Below, piece after piece: positions 15,209 through 23,177 of a stretch of 25,209 bases of DNA. The notes under the pieces were generated by a model. That model made no database searches. It was given only the letters and a program-made list of their open reading frames with translations, and was not told the origin of the DNA. Source of the stretch: a virus; IMG/VR virus record IMGVR_UViG_3300023103_000066, positions 1-25,209 of that record. One strand, written 5' to 3'. Position 1 is the first letter of the stretch. Each line of letters opens with the position of its first letter. The position numbers were made by a program, and so were the translations under genes.

Positions 15209-15421
15209 TTACGAAAAAAGTGCTAAACCCCGTAGGTAATTTGCTGTTTTTAGTAGATTTAGTAGCATTTTGACCCTAAATAGTTCGATATTTTTAGAAT
15301 CGAACCTTTGATTTTGAAAAAATAGTTCATCGTTGTATTTATCCAATATTTGAAGAGAACCAAACCGCTTATTTCGCCATCCTGCATTGGTCACTTTTTT
15401 TTCCTGCACTGGCTGAAACAC
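15209..15421 (-). CDS. Doubtful small reading frame, 70 residues
   Basis: The frame starts with GTG only, and no in-frame ATG lies near the start. The product is basic, with no recognised domain. Several CTA leucine codons and a leader of nine A (minus strand) are unlike the neighbours. It ends eight bases before the GTG of the next frame, which favours a real gene, but it also borders the iteron region and could be part of its non-coding leader. Confidence 0.3.
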   Translation of the reverse strand: MFQPVQEKKVTNAGWRNKRFGSLQILDKYNDELFFQNQRFDSKNIELFRVKMLLNLLKTANYLRGLALFS

Positions 15422-15434
15422 GCTTTTTTTTTGT

Positions 15435-15690
15435 AAGTTTGTAATTTCCTATAATCTACTCATTATCAGAGTTATAAGTCTGTAATTATCTGTTTCAAGT
15501 TTGTAATCAGCTCCAAAAAGTTTGTAATCCTGTAATTCTGTAATGAAAAGTGCTTTCTCCTCTATAAGAGATTACAAACTTTTTGTAATTCTTTAATTAA
15601 AATTACAAACTTAAAAAATAACTGTAATTACTGATTTTCAGACTTTTAAGCCTAATTATCGAGAAACATTACAGAATTACAAATATTACC
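15435..15690. repeat. Iteron array, candidate replication origin or operator region
   Basis: Direct copies of AAGTTTGTAAT lie at 15435-15445, 15497-15507 and 15518-15528, with AAGTCTGTAAT at 15476-15486. The last three are exactly 21 bp apart and the first is 41 bp away, so all face the same side of the helix. Shorter CTGTAAT copies follow at 15530-15536 and 15538-15544. Inverted copies ATTACAAACTT lie at 15571-15581 and 15602-15612, one forming a dyad with TTTTGTAAT, and further ATTACAG/ATTACAAA copies reach 15684. The stretch is AT-rich and has no gene. Evenly spaced iterons beside AT-rich DNA fit a Rep-type origin or an operator array. Confidence 0.65.
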
Positions 15691-15851
15691 GGACTTTTAT
15701 GAATGAGGGGTTAAAGGGGAGCCAAAAGGCGCAAACAAAGACAAAAACAGTGAGCGCGGGAATTGAACAATTTCTTTATTTCTGTAACTCCGTTTCCTTT
15801 TTGAATACCGGCTGCTGCTCCGGACTTCCAGTGGCTAATCCATAAACAAAA
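15691..15851. other. Gene-free stretch between iterons and terminators
   Basis: No supported gene lies here. It holds GGGGTTAAAGGGGA (15707-15720), close to a block at 13431-13444, an AATTGAACAATT dyad near 15761-15772, and a CCGG-flanked GCT repeat near 15810-15823. No promoter box with the full Bacteroidota consensus was found. Confidence 0.4.
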
Positions 15852-15875
15852 AAACAACTAATTTCTTAGTTGTTT
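15847..15875 (-). terminator. Second of two tandem terminators ending the early block
   Basis: AAACAACTAA (15852-15861) pairs with TTAGTTGTTT (15866-15875) around a four-base loop, followed on the minus strand by a T-rich run. It backs up the terminator immediately upstream. Confidence 0.75.
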
Positions 15876-15880
15876 GATTC

Positions 15881-15929
15881 AAAAAAACGCCACGATAATT
15901 ACAGGGGAAAAGCTGTAAATATCGTGGCG
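15881..15929 (-). terminator. Strong terminator ending the early block
   Basis: CGCCACGATA (15888-15897) pairs with TATCGTGGCG (15920-15929); an inner TACAG/CTGTA pair extends the stem. On the minus strand seven T follow. It starts four bases after the stop of the 76-residue gene. Confidence 0.88.
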
Positions 15930-15933
15930 TGGG

Positions 15934-16164
15934 TTAAATCAGTTTCTTAAATTCCTGGTATGCCACCTGCCTGATCTCGCCACTTTGTATCTCCGTCAGG
16001 CTATTGAACTTTCTGGTGTTATAATAAGGTGGCCCCACATCATCGTAATCCAAATGACCATCAACTATTGTCCCACACATCTCAATTTGTTGCCCATCAT
16101 CCAGCAGGATTGTGGTATGTAAGTTTGTTGTTACACTAACTACGCTTGTGTTTATTGCTTCCAT
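15934..16164 (-). CDS. Small phage protein, 76 residues
   Basis: The protein starts MEAINTSVVSVTTNLHTTIL and has an acidic middle (IVDGHLDYDDVGPPYYN). It looks like a small beta-rich domain with a helical C-terminus (EIRQVAYQEFKKLI). No family is recognised. It is the last gene of the early block and is followed by two tandem terminators. Confidence 0.6.
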   Translation of the reverse strand: MEAINTSVVSVTTNLHTTILLDDGQQIEMCGTIVDGHLDYDDVGPPYYNTRKFNSLTEIQSGEIRQVAYQEFKKLI

Positions 16165-16185
16165 AAAATGATTTAATTATAATAC

Positions 16186-16635
16186 TTAAATGCTCAATTG
16201 ACTTTGCCTGCTATCCTGATCAAATTTAGCCTTAAAAACTTCTTTCAAATAATAAGAAGATGTTGAATTGACCGGAACAGCAAACGGCTCAAAATCATCT
16301 TTGAATAGCGGCTGAATAATCAACTCATGCCCCACCTTTGTTTCATCCAGCACTAGCGTAAATGCGTGGGCTGGCGTATTGTCCCGGGGATATGGCTTGC
16401 TTAAATGCGCTGATGCAGTAGCTTCCAGATTTCTTTCCCTGTTTTTCTCAGGTAACTGTGGCAAGATGATTTCAGCAGCATTATACCATTGTTCCAGGAT
16501 TAAGCCCTGCCCAAACTCTACAAATAACTTCTGATTCCGGATAACAAAAGGATAACCTTCTTCATTAGTCCAATATTCCAGTTCTTCCTTCCGTGAAAGA
16601 ATGTACGCCACCAATGCTGCTATTTCCGATTCCAT
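16186..16635 (-). CDS. Unknown early protein, 149 residues
   Basis: I start it at the ATG at 16635 (MESEIAALVAYILSR); a TTG three codons earlier is less likely. The protein is soluble, with a helical N-terminus, an aromatic region (YWTNEEGYPFVIRNQKLFVEF) and a mixed C-terminal half. No motif is recognised. It sits among small early genes of the same strand, 21 bases before the next start. Confidence 0.62.
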   Translation of the reverse strand: MESEIAALVAYILSRKEELEYWTNEEGYPFVIRNQKLFVEFGQGLILEQWYNAAEIILPQLPEKNRERNLEATASAHLSKPYPRDNTPAHAFTLVLDETKVGHELIIQPLFKDDFEPFAVPVNSTSSYYLKEVFKAKFDQDSRQSQLSI

Positions 16636-16683
16636 ACAATGCAAAGTTTAATTTCAGGGTATGAAGATAAAATATTTAGTTAT

Positions 16684-16869
16684 TTATTCGTCCATACCAG
16701 CTTTCGCCAGTTCTATTTCATTTTCTAATTCCCTTACATTTTCCTTAACTTTTAACCTGTACTCATGTAAAGTCATTTTACCCGTTTCAATCTGATCAAT
16801 TTTGAAAAGTAATTTTTCATACCAACTGATCTTCATTTTCCATAATTCTATTTCTAATCCTGGTGGCAT
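16684..16869 (-). CDS. Small coiled-coil early protein, 61 residues
   Basis: Almost the whole length is one charged helix (from ELWKMKISWYEKLLFKIDQI to the C-terminus), suggesting a short coiled coil that forms a dimer. No family is recognised. It begins 18 bases after the previous gene and is part of the run of short early genes. Confidence 0.55.
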   Translation of the reverse strand: MPPGLEIELWKMKISWYEKLLFKIDQIETGKMTLHEYRLKVKENVRELENEIELAKAGMDE

Positions 16870-16887
16870 ATTAATGAGATTTAAAGT

Positions 16888-17130
16888 TTAAATATTAGCC
16901 CGCTGCATCTGCCCTGATACGATTGCTCTGTGTACATCCATCCATGGCCGGCTGATGAATTCAATTACCTTCTCCCCGCCAACTTCCATCAGATCCACGT
17001 AGTAGCCTTTGCCATTCTCCCATATTTCCCAGCAAACCCATGTCCGGCCTTTCTTATCATTCCACACGCTTTTAGGCTGAATAAATTGGCGTGGTGATGG
17101 CTGTATCCTTTTAATCGGTTCCGGTTCCAT
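16888..17130 (-). CDS. Small Trp-rich early protein, 80 residues
   Basis: The centre (SVWNDKKGRTWVCWEIWENGK) looks like two or three beta strands rich in Trp, after a Pro/Gln-rich N-terminus. The pattern WNDKKGRTW resembles the CWDKNGRYW of the next gene upstream, so the two may be related small beta domains. Its ATG lies two bases after that gene's stop. The function is unknown. Confidence 0.58.
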   Translation of the reverse strand: MEPEPIKRIQPSPRQFIQPKSVWNDKKGRTWVCWEIWENGKGYYVDLMEVGGEKVIEFISRPWMDVHRAIVSGQMQRANI

Positions 17131-17132
17131 AA

Positions 17133-17321
17133 TTATCCTTGTAAAGAGATAAGATCCATTCTGCTTTCCATTTCATCATCCCAGTAGCGCCCATTCTTAT
17201 CCCAGCACAAATGTTTTCCATGTTTCACCGGCATTGGGTCGCTTTCCACTATCCTTTCTATTTCGATATTGTCCCCGCTGCGCGTCTTCCAGATATCGCC
17301 AACTTTGATTTTTATTAACAT
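17133..17321 (-). CDS. Small early protein, 62 residues
   Basis: The product begins MLIKIKVGDIWKTRSGDNIE and has an SH3-like strand pattern with CWDKNGRYWDDEMESRMDL near the end. Its start is two bases after the stop of the 79-residue gene. An overlapping frame at 17197-17379 is not favoured. The function is unknown. Confidence 0.57.
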   Translation of the reverse strand: MLIKIKVGDIWKTRSGDNIEIERIVESDPMPVKHGKHLCWDKNGRYWDDEMESRMDLISLQG

Positions 17322-17323
17322 AA

Positions 17324-17563
17324 TCAGTATGGGTTACAGTCAAAATCATTGTCGTTGAAAATTGCATTATTATCAACAAATCTATTTTCAGCGACAGGTA
17401 CAGGATTAAAGATGTCTTCCACCACTACATCCAGCTCCTTTTCCTTCAACTTCGAAGCAGCAAGTATTTTTTTATCCCGAAACCTGCCGGATCCGGATGC
17501 GAAGTATGCCTTTTGCAAGTCCCGCACTTCTTTTACGAGTTGTGCCAATGCTAATGTTTTCAT
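17324..17563 (-). CDS. Small early protein, 79 residues
   Basis: The N-terminal half is helical and basic (LAQLVKEVRDLQKAYF); the C-terminus is acidic and Asn/Asp-rich (FVDNNAIFNDNDFD). It is coupled to the ASCH-like gene by an ATGA overlap (17560-17563). No family is recognised. Confidence 0.57.
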   Translation of the reverse strand: MKTLALAQLVKEVRDLQKAYFASGSGRFRDKKILAASKLKEKELDVVVEDIFNPVPVAENRFVDNNAIFNDNDFDCNPY

Positions 17564-18183
17564 AATAAGCCTTGTTTAGTATGTTTTTCAAAGACAATCA
17601 CCCACACCCACGGGTTCTTTATCACCGCATCATCACCGTTTATGCTGATAAATAGTGAGAAGAAAGAGTTAACCGGATCGTTTGTAGCGTTCAATTCCGG
17701 GTATGGCAGGTACATTTTATAACTCTTTTTGTCGGGAGCTTCCGGCCATGGCGCCATTACTTCAATTCCTTCTGCAATAGCATCGGAGGCTGATATATCC
17801 TGAATCCTTTCTATCCTTATATCAGTAATTTTTAACCGGGTACGGGAAAGGAATCTGGTTTTTCTCCTTTGATTATTAGGATACAGCATCTTATCAGCAT
17901 CTACCTGTCCTTTACTTTGTTCAATAACAATTTCCTGAACCCAAAGCAGATCCCCAATATTTCCGTATGGACATTTGATGAATTTTGGAATAATGTTCGT
18001 TCCAATCTTTCCCATTCTAACAACCTGATTTCCCTTTGAATCAAGCCCTAAATAATCCAGTACATAGGAATCAGGGTTTTCATTAATTGTATCCAATCCC
18101 CTTGTACGGCGGGTCATGCTTTTGCGGCCAGCATCCAGTGCCTGTACCATTTCAGTGTTGAATAATATTGGTGATTCTTTCAT
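17560..18183 (-). CDS. ASCH/PUA-like phage protein
   Basis: The protein has 207 residues. It starts MKESPILFNTEMVQALDAGRK followed by SMTRRTRG, the typical opening of phage ASCH-type proteins (a short beta strand, then a helix ending in a TRR motif). It also has GDLLWVQE near residue 77, the helix ISASDAIAEGIEV, and a C-terminal strand NPWVWVIVFE. ASCH domains are PUA-related and are thought to bind RNA or modified nucleotides. The gene lies 12 bases after the methyltransferase and may act on nucleic acids in the same early programme. The biochemical role in phages is not settled. Confidence 0.78.
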   Translation of the reverse strand: MKESPILFNTEMVQALDAGRKSMTRRTRGLDTINENPDSYVLDYLGLDSKGNQVVRMGKIGTNIIPKFIKCPYGNIGDLLWVQEIVIEQSKGQVDADKMLYPNNQRRKTRFLSRTRLKITDIRIERIQDISASDAIAEGIEVMAPWPEAPDKKSYKMYLPYPELNATNDPVNSFFSLFISINGDDAVIKNPWVWVIVFEKHTKQGLL

Positions 18184-18195
18184 TTGTTAGTTTAG

Positions 18196-19824
18196 TTAAG
18201 CTGCTTTTTGATCCATCATTTGAAGACCCTTATCAAATACCTCGTACCATAATTTGATGTAAATCGGCGGCACGCTGTTTCCTATGCATTTTTTCTTATC
18301 GGTTTCTGAACCCAGCAATACATAGTCTTCCGGAAAGCCCTGAATCACTAATAGTTCCTGAGACAAAAGCATGCGCATCAGGATATCAGATATCCCGTAA
18401 TGAGCCATGAAAACTTTCAATTTCTTTACGGCCAGACAATCGTGTTTATTAATAATAATTACCGGCTTTGTTATTGTTTCGGCAGTGATCAGAGCCAAAT
18501 GAGGATTGACAGTTATGCACGCAGCGGGCTCATTTATTCCGGAAGGCTTGCTTTTTCCATACTGCTTATCAATAAAATGGGTTTCGATCAGCCCAATCCT
18601 GTCCTTTGTCGTGAGCGTACTGCAAGGATCTTCCATTCCGAAGTGACCACCGGCACCATAATATTTTATACAGAATTGTTCCATGCTCACCAGCGCAAGC
18701 CGGTTTGCAGTAGTAATGGTTTGTGCAGGATCATTCATGGACTTCACCCTGTTTTCCGGTGAACCTGAGTAGTACGACATGACGAATGGCTCCATCTGAA
18801 TCAAACCAAAACCGTCCTTTGTAGTAATTGTAGAGCAAGGATCCGACAGGCTGAAATTCATTCCATCACCGGAAAAGTATTTTGTCATGAACGACCTGTC
18901 ACCACTTCCAACATGCCTGAAACAGCCTTCCAGAATACGCTCGTATGTTTTTTCACTTAAAGGCGGATCGCGAAATATCGACTTTCCTTTTACTTCCAGC
19001 TGCAAACAATCTCTTATTGCTTTCCACTTTTTCAGATGCTTGTTTTTGTTAATCAGCAGATCCGGGTTTTTAGCATGCGTCTGCTCCGGCCATATCTGCA
19101 TATCAGGATTTAAAGAAAAAACAGCGAAGTAACGGGTACGGGAAGTATGAGCACCCACATCAGCAGTATTATGAAGCCGGTGCCCATAAACATATCCCAG
19201 GTCTTCAATTCCTGTTTTCCATTCTTTAAAGAAAGTCCCTTTTAACTTTTTAATGGGAACAAGATGTGGCTTAAAACCTATGATAGTTTTGTTTTTGCCT
19301 TTTCCTGACATGATCGGCACAAGGAAAGAAAATGCATAACCTTCTTTGGTCTTACCTTCTTTGGGTTCCATTGGTCCCCAATCCATAAATTCACGCACAT
19401 TTTCAACTGTGAACATGTCCGGATTCAATGTTTTAAGGTAAGCCGGCATAAATTCAGCCAGACTCCTGCTATCCGGGTCCCTTTCCATGCCGCCCCGGGC
19501 ATGGCTGAAATGTGTGCATTCCAGGGAAGCATGAAAAACTAAAAGCGCATCAGGGTAAAGTATTTTAGCGTCATTCACGACGTCCAATAAACGATCTGGT
19601 AAAGTATTGTCCCGGACATCTTCAACAAAATGGACAGTTTCCGGATGATTGCGGGCATGTGAAGCAATTGCATTTGCATTATGATTAATTCCTGCAATGA
19701 CAACAGCTATTCTATCTCCATTTTCATCCACTGCTTTTTCAACTCCTTCTGTGTAACCGCCTGCTCCACAAAAGCTATCCACCACGATGAACCTGATTTT
19801 ATGAGGGATTATTTTAGTTTTCAT
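18196..19824 (-). CDS. C5 cytosine-specific DNA methyltransferase
   Basis: The protein has 542 residues. Motif I is DSFCGAGGYTEG (16-27). The catalytic loop is ASLECTHFSHARGG (99-112) with Cys103 in place of the usual GPPCQ surroundings. Motif VI is TVENVREF (139-146), motif VIII TSRTRYF (227-233), and motifs IX/X QGFPEDY (495-501) and CIGNSVPP (513-520). Between VIII and IX, residues about 312-446 form four related units with the core DPxxTITT. It should methylate cytosine in phage DNA to protect it from host restriction, or alter host DNA. No restriction enzyme gene lies beside it, so it is an orphan. It sits between the primase-helicase and the ASCH-like gene in the early operon. Confidence 0.9.
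   Translation of the reverse strand: MKTKIIPHKIRFIVVDSFCGAGGYTEGVEKAVDENGDRIAVVIAGINHNANAIASHARNHPETVHFVEDVRDNTLPDRLLDVVNDAKILYPDALLVFHASLECTHFSHARGGMERDPDSRSLAEFMPAYLKTLNPDMFTVENVREFMDWGPMEPKEGKTKEGYAFSFLVPIMSGKGKNKTIIGFKPHLVPIKKLKGTFFKEWKTGIEDLGYVYGHRLHNTADVGAHTSRTRYFAVFSLNPDMQIWPEQTHAKNPDLLINKNKHLKKWKAIRDCLQLEVKGKSIFRDPPLSEKTYERILEGCFRHVGSGDRSFMTKYFSGDGMNFSLSDPCSTITTKDGFGLIQMEPFVMSYYSGSPENRVKSMNDPAQTITTANRLALVSMEQFCIKYYGAGGHFGMEDPCSTLTTKDRIGLIETHFIDKQYGKSKPSGINEPAACITVNPHLALITAETITKPVIIINKHDCLAVKKLKVFMAHYGISDILMRMLLSQELLVIQGFPEDYVLLGSETDKKKCIGNSVPPIYIKLWYEVFDKGLQMMDQKAA
18487..18891 (-). repeat. Four-fold protein repeat in the methyltransferase target-recognition region
   Basis: Units at residues about 312-345, 347-380, 384-415 and 417-446 share the order: Phe plus basic/aromatic strand (YY or QYG), Gly/Ser turn, N/D-[DE]P, then TI/LTT..R.[GA]LI. 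They are divergent, so duplication is old. Variation here is expected to set the DNA target. Confidence 0.65.
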
Positions 19825-19853
19825 TATTGATCTGATTCTGGTTTAGTTAATTC

Positions 19854-22800
19854 TTAAAAAGTCATATCTTCTTCATCCCCACCACCTTCACCCGGGAACA
19901 ACTCTTTCTGCTCCGGCACAGGCATCACTGGGCTGGGTTTTGGTGTTTCCACTTTTGGCAAACCGGTTAATCCTGATGTATCGATGTAAAACATTTCAGT
20001 TGATTTGCCATCTACATTCACGATGATACGGCGGTTGTCGTTCGACATATCCACAGGGTTAAGGATGAATCCGTACAACTGGCACCATGCTTTCAGTTTG
20101 CCCAAAAAGCTTTGCGGGGACATTTTAACACTGGTTTTGAAAAACGAATCCTGTGCTTCATCACGTGGTGTTTTGACATCCAGCCTCTTTGCTTCATTGC
20201 TGAAATACACATCTGCCCAGGACTTGAAGTTGTCACCCATTTTCGCCATCAAATTTCGTTTCGATACGTTTTCTGATGGGGCACGTACGGCATCTTCGCA
20301 GGCCAAATAAAATTTCAGGCATTGTGCACCAAGATTGTAGGCGTAATTCTGTTGTACCTGGTCAAAATCATCCAGCAGATCCAGACCAAAATCATCTTTT
20401 GGGCTCCAATCGCTCCGATAATTTCCGTTGGCGTTTTTGTGGTAATAATCTGAGTAGACCGTATACATTTTCCTGCGCTGTGAACTCGGATCCGTATGCT
20501 TATCGCCATAATTGGAGTTAAACCAAAATTTCGGGCTGTCCTTAAAGGAAATAATGATAGACTTTACATTCTTCCGGTTCACGACCATATCCGATGTAAG
20601 CGGCTCAAAGAATGGCCCGAAGTCCAAGTGCTGGTGTGTATCATCCACCAGGATCAGATCAGATTCCCGCGTTACGTTTTCGAACATAAATGCGTTCTCC
20701 GTCATTTTTTCAGACCGTCCCGGAAGTGGAACCACACGGGAAAACAATTTAATAAACCGGGTAATCAGCGATTTACCGGATCCACCGTGGCTTTCACCTT
20801 CTTCCGAAAGTTTGGAATCCATGCCCCACACTGCCCACGGCCGGCTGCTTACTTTCCAGCGGTGCAGCGCATAACCAATCACATAGATACGGTTTGCCAA
20901 ATGTGCCTGCTGTTCAGCCTTTTCCGCTTTGGTCAGCAATTCACCGGCAATGTTCACATGGTTTGCAGCACGGTAAGCCGCTTTGCTCGTTTCGTCTTTA
21001 CTGTGTTTTTCAATGGCCGCAAGCTGATCAGCGCCCAAAGCATGGTTATTTCGGTATTTTTCTTGCTTTTCAGCAGTGTCATAATTCTCGTAGAAATCCA
21101 GACGTTCTTCCAGTTCTTCGCGCCAGTGCACCCGGCATGTCTGGATCAGGAAGTTCAGGAACTGACAATCCGTTTTCAGAATATCAGCTTGCCAGTCGCC
21201 ATTGGCCAATTTCGTGAATTTGAAATAATCATCTTCCTTTTTGGCCTTATGCTCCTTCACTTTGCCGTTTACCAGCGTTTCAATTTTCAGGATCTTATCA
21301 TCCCAAACGTATTTGCCAGTCGCGCCTGGTGCCAGCTCCTGTATGCCGTTTCCGGTTATTTTCCAGGTTACATTATTGAAAAACAGATACTGATAATCGG
21401 CTCCATAAGCTTTAAAGTCCAGCTCACGGACCGGTATATTAGACAATGAAGAATCCGATAATTGCGGAGAACGGAAGAATGCATTACGAAGATCTTCCAG
21501 GGAGTCCCGGCTGGCCAGAAACGTATGTAAAAAATCTTTCAGTTCACTGGCTTCTATTTCCCGCACAATGTTGTTATGCACATGCACATACACGAAACCG
21601 TCTTTTGTCTTATCACTTTTCAACCGGTGATAACCCATCCGGTACAGAAAATTATAGATACGAAGATTGTTAGGCTTGTATTCCAGCATCATCCTGCCAA
21701 ACTTCATTTTAATATCTCCGTCTTTATTCCGCAAATAATCCACATCCCAGAACTCGTACGGCAGAGCAGTATTCACCAGCAATTCAAAATCCCGTTTCCG
21801 GTAAGTGCCTTTGAGATTTTCTTTCTGAAAACGCAGATAATCCCGCAGATCCTTATAGTAAGGTTTGCCTTCATTATCCCTTGCTTCCAGCATACGTTCC
21901 GGCAGCCAGATCGTTCTCATATCCAGAAACTGCAAAGCCATTTTGTGCCCCTGAATAATCCCGGTTACATCAATATCAGGCAGATTATAAAAGAAATCAC
22001 AGATCTTCCGGAGCTCAGAGTATTGGTATTCCGTCCATTCTTCCGATTCAGAATTACGCCAGACAACCTGATATCCCAATGCAGCCGTATTCAAAGCATC
22101 GGATCCACCACTGCAATTAATAATGGCAGGCAATTTCTTTTCCCTCCGTTCTTCTTTTTTCTCAGCATCCGTCATTTTATCATAATCCTTCCCGCTGCCT
22201 TTGCTCAGTTCTTCAAACTTGGCATGAGCCTGGGATAGTCCATGAATAAACACCCGCGGCTTTTCTCCCAGATAACGGAAACGGTCTTTCTTGTCTGCTT
22301 TTGGTTCGTAAAACCTGCCCCAACGATCCGTTTCAGTGCCTTCCTCATAGATAAAGATCGGGTAACGGTCATTGCTGGTGAATTCATGCGTAATACCTTT
22401 ATTGGTAAAGCGTTTCCATTTCACACTTTTCAGGTGATAGTACGCAAACAGGTTTTGAGCAAGTCCCAGCCGTTTAGCTTCCTCCTTATGCAAGGCCGAC
22501 CATGCAGCATCCACCAGAACATGTTTAATTTCTTCGGTGGTCAGTTCCTTGGTTTGGTAGGTTGTTTTCCCATCCTGTTCATCCGGTTTGGCTGGCCAGC
22601 TGTTGTAGTCAGGCCGTGGCAATTCCACTTTTGCACCACCAATTTCATAGAAAGCCGCTACTGCTTTCAGCGCCGTAACAAAATCAATTCCATCTTCCGA
22701 CATGGCAATATGGATGGCATCCTTCATTTTCCCATCCCCGCCAAAGTCCGTTACGCCCCACTTTCCATCCGGCAATTGTTTCAGCTTGGCAGATGCATGT

Positions 22801-22937
22801 TTTTCAGTGTCCCGGATCTTAAAACCCTTCCGCGGATCCGTATCACATCCATCTGCCTGCGGGTAACGGGAAAGGATGTACCTTAACCCGCCGTCTACCG
22901 CCATCACATCATTTAGGTCAATATTATTTGCACTCAT
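19854..22937 (-). CDS. Primase-helicase, D5-like, 1027 residues
   Basis: The N-terminus (FKIRDTEKHASAKLK, then WGVTDFGGDGK) matches the primase zinc-ribbon fold pattern but without the zinc-binding cysteines. Residues about 228-300 look like a Toprim core (VFIHGLSQA, then PAIINCSGGSDALNTAALGY). The C-terminal part is a superfamily 3-type ATPase: Walker A GGSGKS (718-723), acidic DD in LILVDDTHQHLD (765-766) and a sensor-like KFWFNSNYG (about 800-808). It should open and prime the phage DNA, with the iteron region a possible loading site. It is the largest early gene and ends 29 bases before the methyltransferase start. Confidence 0.85.
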   Translation of the reverse strand: MSANNIDLNDVMAVDGGLRYILSRYPQADGCDTDPRKGFKIRDTEKHASAKLKQLPDGKWGVTDFGGDGKMKDAIHIAMSEDGIDFVTALKAVAAFYEIGGAKVELPRPDYNSWPAKPDEQDGKTTYQTKELTTEEIKHVLVDAAWSALHKEEAKRLGLAQNLFAYYHLKSVKWKRFTNKGITHEFTSNDRYPIFIYEEGTETDRWGRFYEPKADKKDRFRYLGEKPRVFIHGLSQAHAKFEELSKGSGKDYDKMTDAEKKEERREKKLPAIINCSGGSDALNTAALGYQVVWRNSESEEWTEYQYSELRKICDFFYNLPDIDVTGIIQGHKMALQFLDMRTIWLPERMLEARDNEGKPYYKDLRDYLRFQKENLKGTYRKRDFELLVNTALPYEFWDVDYLRNKDGDIKMKFGRMMLEYKPNNLRIYNFLYRMGYHRLKSDKTKDGFVYVHVHNNIVREIEASELKDFLHTFLASRDSLEDLRNAFFRSPQLSDSSLSNIPVRELDFKAYGADYQYLFFNNVTWKITGNGIQELAPGATGKYVWDDKILKIETLVNGKVKEHKAKKEDDYFKFTKLANGDWQADILKTDCQFLNFLIQTCRVHWREELEERLDFYENYDTAEKQEKYRNNHALGADQLAAIEKHSKDETSKAAYRAANHVNIAGELLTKAEKAEQQAHLANRIYVIGYALHRWKVSSRPWAVWGMDSKLSEEGESHGGSGKSLITRFIKLFSRVVPLPGRSEKMTENAFMFENVTRESDLILVDDTHQHLDFGPFFEPLTSDMVVNRKNVKSIIISFKDSPKFWFNSNYGDKHTDPSSQRRKMYTVYSDYYHKNANGNYRSDWSPKDDFGLDLLDDFDQVQQNYAYNLGAQCLKFYLACEDAVRAPSENVSKRNLMAKMGDNFKSWADVYFSNEAKRLDVKTPRDEAQDSFFKTSVKMSPQSFLGKLKAWCQLYGFILNPVDMSNDNRRIIVNVDGKSTEMFYIDTSGLTGLPKVETPKPSPVMPVPEQKELFPGEGGGDEEDMTF

Positions 22938-22946
22938 GTTTTTGGG

Positions 22947-23177
22947 TTATCCTTCCAATACGTTTCTTAGGGTTTCCATTGTTTTCAGCTGGGCTTCGGT
23001 CAGGTGTTTTACCTCAATTTCCCGCAATACCAACTGCCTGGCTTTGGTCTTTTCATTATCCGGCAACATGTACAGCCTGCCGGCTTTCCAGATCCTTATA
23101 ATATCAGAGATCTCCGTGATCACTGTTAATGGCTGGCGCGGTCTGGAGTGCGCGGGTGATTTGGGTAAGCTTTTCAT
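22947..23177 (-). CDS. Small early protein, 76 residues, start uncertain
   Basis: The ATG at 23177 overlaps the previous gene by 74 bases, which is long. A GTG at 23126 would shorten it by 17 residues and cut the overlap to 23 bases. The C-terminal part (about residues 45-76) is a charged helix (LVLREIEVKHLTEAQLKTME). No family is recognised. It ends nine bases before the primase-helicase start. Confidence 0.5.
   Translation of the reverse strand: MKSLPKSPAHSRPRQPLTVITEISDIIRIWKAGRLYMLPDNEKTKARQLVLREIEVKHLTEAQLKTMETLRNVLEG

Noticed and set aside
15434-15441. Plus-strand promoter box TAAGTTTG
   Set aside because: It matches the -7 consensus but is part of an iteron, has no -33 box and no gene follows on the plus strand.
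17197-17379. Alternative 60-residue minus-strand frame
   Set aside because: It overlaps two better-spaced small genes and has a less protein-like composition.
20496-21449. Long plus-strand frame of 317 residues
   Set aside because: It is antisense to the primase-helicase core, including its ATPase motifs, and its translation is rich in Phe, His and Cys without domain patterns, as expected for a shadow.
21576-22886. Two plus-strand frames of 220 and 214 residues
   Set aside because: Both are antisense to the well-supported primase-helicase gene and have no recognisable protein features.
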